Assembly (NCBI GenBank): GCA_937883885.1
Contig: CAKZXL010000571.1
Coordinates: 1 to 14,940 of the forward strand
From: an uncultured Aquincola sp.
GTDB lineage: Bacteria > Pseudomonadota > Gammaproteobacteria > Burkholderiales > Burkholderiaceae
DNA: 14,940 nt
Direction of reading: 5' to 3'
Below, in pieces: positions 14,299 through 14,940 of this stretch. Every line of letters starts with the position of its first letter. Position 1 is the stretch's first letter. Under the pieces are notes generated by a model that was not told the DNA's origin, made no database searches, and saw nothing but the letters and a program-made list of their open reading frames with translations. The translations under genes and the position numbers were made by a program.

Positions 14299-14940
14299 TG
14301 GAGTTCATCGGCGCCAACATGGCGCCCATCATGTTCGCCGGGCTCATCTGCTTCCTGCTGATGGGCTTCTCGGTGGCCTTCTCGCTGGCCGCCTGCGGCC
14401 TGGCCTTCGCCTTCATCGGCATCGAGATGGGCCTGCTGCCCGCCGCGCTGATCCAGGCGCTGCCGCTGCGCATCTTCGGCACCATGCAGAACGAGACGCT
14501 GCTGGCGATCCCGTTCTTCACCTTCATGGGGCTGATCCTCGAGCGCTCGGGCATGGCCGAGGACCTGCTGGACACCATCGGCCAGCTGTTCGGCACCATC
14601 CGCGGCGGCCTGGCCTATGCAGTCATCCTGGTGGGCGCCATGCTGGCCGCCACCACCGGCGTGGTGGCCGCCTCGGTCATCTCGATGGGCCTGATCTCGC
14701 TGCCGATCATGCTGCGCTACGGCTACGACCGGCGGCTGGCCACCGGCGTCATTGCCGCCTCGGGCACGCTGGCGCAGATCATCCCGCCTTCGTTGGTGCT
14801 GATCATCCTGGCCGACCAGCTGGGCCGCAGCGTGGGCGACCTGTACAAGGGCGCGTTCATCCCCGGCTTCACGCTGGTGGGCATGTACATGCTGTACGTG
14901 TTCATCGTCACCATCGTCCACCCCCACCGTGCACCGGCAC
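14295..14940 (+). CDS. TRAP transporter large permease (DctM/FcbT3 type), partial
   Basis: The first 215 residues of the large membrane subunit that carries out transport; the family is about 430 residues or more, so the rest lies past the right edge. FSVAFSLAACGLAFAFIG, NETLLAIPFFTFMGLILERS, AATTGVVAASVISMGLISLP and GTLAQIIPPSLVLIILADQL are hallmark DctM segments, and ADQLGRSVGDLYKGAFIPG fits the mannitol/chloroaromatic subgroup (COG4664). Two adjacent ATGs (14295 and 14298) are possible starts; the first overlaps the dctQ stop. AAGGAG at 14283-14288 is a good ribosome-binding site. No intact stop is seen within the window. Confidence 0.93.
   Translation, partial: MMEFIGANMAPIMFAGLICFLLMGFSVAFSLAACGLAFAFIGIEMGLLPAALIQALPLRIFGTMQNETLLAIPFFTFMGLILERSGMAEDLLDTIGQLFGTIRGGLAYAVILVGAMLAATTGVVAASVISMGLISLPIMLRYGYDRRLATGVIAASGTLAQIIPPSLVLIILADQLGRSVGDLYKGAFIPGFTLVGMYMLYVFIVTIVHPHRAPA

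Noticed and set aside
1..14940. CRISPR array, tRNA, rRNA or prophage genes
   Set aside because: No regularly spaced repeats, no tRNA-like cloverleaf noticed, and no phage structural or integrase genes.

Overview
The window is a GC-rich proteobacterial chromosome segment. The gene content and protein styles point to a betaproteobacterium of the order Burkholderiales, probably the Rubrivivax/Leptothrix/Ideonella/Roseateles neighbourhood. This is inferred from the rpsU-yqeY pairing, the TrkAH pair, the DctQM proteins of the mannitol/chloroaromatic TRAP type and the overall codon style; there is no rRNA gene to confirm it.

Layout. (1) 1-5052, minus strand: a chemotaxis operon read as MCP-like protein, cheY, STAS protein, cheA, then a second MCP that runs off the left edge. 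It is preceded at 5114-5140 by a very good match to a sigma-28 (FliA) flagellar-class promoter. (2) 5185-8126, minus strand: trkA and trkH, the potassium-uptake pair, separated by 2 nt. (3) 8178-9389, plus strand: an HI0933/YhiN-family flavoprotein, divergent from trkA across only 51 bp. (4) 9511-9723: rpsU with its own promoter and a strong terminator. (5) 9800-12755: an accessory island holding a frameshifted IS110-family transposase remnant, a DUF4287 gene, an integron attC recombination site, a DUF922 predicted zinc-protease gene and an IS91-type transposase remnant. (6) 12756-13557: a GatB/YqeY-domain protein and a small DUF442 phosphatase/rhodanese-like protein, followed by a terminator. 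(7) 13705 to the right edge: dctQ and the first half of dctM.

How the parts relate. The che genes form one transcription unit for a CheA-CheY pathway. Its first gene is a membrane-hairpin MCP-like protein that carries, near its C-terminus, an FQDxxxQ motif like the catalytic motif of the CheY phosphatase CheZ. That protein may therefore both signal and dephosphorylate CheY; this is the most interesting functional hypothesis here. The other notable region is the island between rpsU and yqeY, which are normally adjacent. It looks like a decayed landing site that captured at least one, and probably two, integron gene cassettes without any integrase gene in view. The attC site at 10950-11077 shows the conserved core, the L boxes, long imperfect pairing and extrahelical bases expected of a real site, in the orientation that makes the DUF922 gene its cassette.

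I see no rRNA, tRNA or CRISPR array.
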